Shown here piece after piece: positions 6,268 through 7,692 of a DNA stretch of 7,692 bases. The translations under genes were made by a program, and so were the position numbers. How positions within the stretch are numbered: the first letter of the stretch is position 1; each line of letters begins with the position of its first letter. The notes under the pieces are model-generated. The model did no database searches and was not told the DNA's origin. It saw only the letters and a program-made list of their open reading frames with translations. Source of the DNA: Verrucomicrobia bacterium UBA6015 (lineage in GTDB: Bacteria > Verrucomicrobiota > Kiritimatiellia > UBA8416). The stretch spans positions 1 through 7,692 of the forward strand of contig DIZZ01000093.1 of the NCBI GenBank assembly GCA_002428045.1. The letters are read 5' to 3'.

Positions 6268-6272
6268 TCCCT
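6268..6272 (-). promoter_or_regulatory. Ribosome binding site AGGGA supporting the GTG start of the OPT-like gene
   Basis: On the minus strand AGGGA is 7 nt before GTG at 6260. A nearer ATG (6269-6267) overlaps it but is out of frame and meets a stop after three codons, so GTG is the better start. Confidence 0.5.
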
Positions 6273-6312
6273 ATACGGATTGCCTGCACGCGGCAGGGTT
6301 CACACCACTAAC

Positions 6313-7692
6313 TCACACCCCCGACGACGCCCGGTTGATATATTCCAAAAGGCGCTCGGTACTCAATTTCCGCCAGCCCAGCATCTGCCGCCGCAAATCC
6401 GAGAAGAACGGGCGGTTAAGCCGCCACCAGACTTTCGGCGCACCGGATTCGTGATGTAGGCAGACGCTGATGGCGCAGGCACCGTCATCAGCGGCTTCAA
6501 CCCTCAGGCGCATGGTCTGCCTCACACCCATATCATACGGTTCAAGCCATAGCCGCGCATCCAGACCCGTAGCGGGGGCACCCTTGGCCGGGGCGACAAG
6601 TTGGACTTGATCGATATCGAAGGCGCCCAGCACGCCATCGCGATGGGCTTCCAGATAGTCGTGGATAAACGCGATCAGACCGGGTGCCGCCTGGGGACTG
6701 ACCGTAAAGGGGAGCATATCGCGGATTTCCCCATTGACCGGTTCCGGCACGCGCCAGTCCATCTCGGAGGACGGGGCGGCGATCTTGCCTGCCATGATCG
6801 CGGGGACAATCGCCGAAAGCACCACCACAAACTGCACCAGCAGCATGGTCTTGATCACGGCCGTCCCGGAATAGTTCAGGGTAATTCCCTCCATCATCCC
6901 GAGCCCCGTCAGGAGGGTGGCGGTGCCCTGTCCGGCAATGTACCCGAAGACCGCGCCCATCAAGCCATAGGTGAGCGCCTCGGCCAGGAACAGCGCCCCC
7001 ACATGGGTCGGCGCCAGCCCCAGACTGGTATAGACGTAGATCTCGCCCCGTCGCTCGCTGACCGAGTTGAGGATGGTCGTAAAGATGATCATGGCGGCAA
7101 TAATCAGCGGAATCGCGATATTCTTGGGGGGCATCGCGATCAGCGGTGTCGACACCAACACATTCACCCCACCGTCGCGGTTGGTGTAGTAGGCCGGGAA
7201 CGCAATCGTCTGAGCCAGCCGATCCGCCAACTCGGCCGCCTGGTCGACCGTCTCGCAGGCAATGCCGAAACTGCGCAGCGATCCGCCCAGCCGTCTCGCC
7301 ACCTCATTCTCCAGCACCATAAGATCATTGGCAGAGATATAGCGACTGGCCTCATTGCCACCGGGCTGCATGGCCGACGACGATCCACTCTCCTGCTCCA
7401 TCACGTTCTGGGACGTTCGGTCGAGCCAATCCTGTTCCAGCTTGCTGTAATCATACGGCAACAAGCGCTGGCCATCGAGCTGGGTCACGTCCTCCAGGCG
7501 GAGCGGATCGTAGACCCCTCGCAACACCAGTTCCTGTCCACGGACAACGACCGTTTCACCCGGCGCAACACCCAGTAGCGTGGCCGTATCGGCCGCCAGG
7601 TAGCATCCCCCACCCTTCGCAAAATCTGGCCAGTTGGGCAGGACGCTGTCCACCCCGCTCAATTTGTCCTCGTTGGGCGGCAGTCCCAGGCC
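6313..7692 (-). CDS. FtsX/MacB-type ABC transporter permease with long cytoplasmic tail (5' end outside window)
   Basis: The last 459 residues of a large permease. The frame stays open to the window edge, so a TTG at 7662 is not a credible start. Residues 1-190 of the visible part are extracytoplasmic, including VVVRGQELVLRGVYD (48-62), which is typical of the MacB periplasmic core, and a serine/glycine-rich linker (~94-115). Hydrophobic segments follow at ~191-209, 230-262 and 280-300, with the FtsX hallmark SERRGEIYVYTSLGL (212-226) between the first two. FtsX proteins normally end soon after the last helix. Here about 155 more residues follow (303-459), ending in a tryptophan- and arginine-rich block (WWRLNRPFF, LRRQMLGWRKL). 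The tail should face the cytoplasm, where it could contact the ATPases or the PqqD-like and 321-residue proteins. This gene heads the visible train. No ATPase is fused to it. Confidence 0.88.
   Translation of the reverse strand, partial: GLGLPPNEDKLSGVDSVLPNWPDFAKGGGCYLAADTATLLGVAPGETVVVRGQELVLRGVYDPLRLEDVTQLDGQRLLPYDYSKLEQDWLDRTSQNVMEQESGSSSAMQPGGNEASRYISANDLMVLENEVARRLGGSLRSFGIACETVDQAAELADRLAQTIAFPAYYTNRDGGVNVLVSTPLIAMPPKNIAIPLIIAAMIIFTTILNSVSERRGEIYVYTSLGLAPTHVGALFLAEALTYGLMGAVFGYIAGQGTATLLTGLGMMEGITLNYSGTAVIKTMLLVQFVVVLSAIVPAIMAGKIAAPSSEMDWRVPEPVNGEIRDMLPFTVSPQAAPGLIAFIHDYLEAHRDGVLGAFDIDQVQLVAPAKGAPATGLDARLWLEPYDMGVRQTMRLRVEAADDGACAISVCLHHESGAPKVWWRLNRPFFSDLRRQMLGWRKLSTERLLEYINRASSGV

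Noticed and set aside
6283..6297. Regulatory hairpin between the large FtsX gene and the OPT-like gene
   Set aside because: A 5-bp stem (CCTGC/GCAGG) with a 5-nt loop is expected often by chance in GC-rich DNA, and there is no T-run or other signal.

Overview
The window looks like a piece of a GC-rich bacterial chromosome or metagenomic contig. Every gene I can support lies on the minus strand, so the region reads right to left as one long gene train. The mixture of LolD/MacB-type ABC parts, an OPT-like membrane protein and a PqqD-like small protein, together with short GC-rich hairpin repeats and AT-rich oligomer repeats in the gaps, reminds me of PVC-group bacteria (Kiritimatiellota, Lentisphaerota, Verrucomicrobiota). 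That placement is inference from gene style and repeats, and no marker gene is present to confirm it.

Layout in transcription order: (1) 7692-6313, the C-terminal 459 residues of a large FtsX/MacB-type permease, cut by the window edge, with an unusual ~155-residue cytoplasmic tail; (2) 6260-4263, a 665-residue polytopic membrane protein related to the oligopeptide transporter (OPT) superfamily, starting at GTG; (3) 4262-4031, a gap filled almost entirely by a four-unit 47/48-bp tandem array of GC-rich hairpins; (4) 4030-3065, a 321-residue protein of unknown function, probably cytoplasmic, built of two similar halves; (5) 3065-2691, a 124-residue protein with a PqqD-like domain, coupled to the previous gene by a TGATG overlap; (6) 2678-2025, a very short FtsX-type permease; (7) 2015-1209 and (8) 1219-479, two paralogous LolD/MacB-type ATPases overlapping by 11 bp; (9) 478-1, about 480 bp without a convincing gene but holding four kinds of short repeat, including a second two-unit copy of the hairpin array.

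Genes 4 to 8 are packed with gaps of 12 bp or less or overlap, each with a recognisable or tolerable ribosome binding site, so they are almost certainly cotranscribed and translationally coupled. The simplest reading is an asymmetric ABC machine: two different FtsX permeases and two different ATPases, similar to LolCDE but with separate ATPases. It has two probable cytoplasmic accessory proteins (the 321-residue protein and the PqqD-like protein), and an OPT-like membrane protein lies in the same train. The substrate is unknown. LolD/MacB-type systems move lipoproteins, peptides or other envelope substrates away from the inner membrane rather than importing nutrients. The PqqD-like domain hints at recognition of a peptide, but no radical SAM or other peptide-modifying enzyme is in view.

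The points most worth a second look are this gene combination itself, the duplicated unknown protein, and the hairpin arrays. The arrays share a defined terminal sequence, and in one case that terminus runs into the stop codon of the OPT-like gene.
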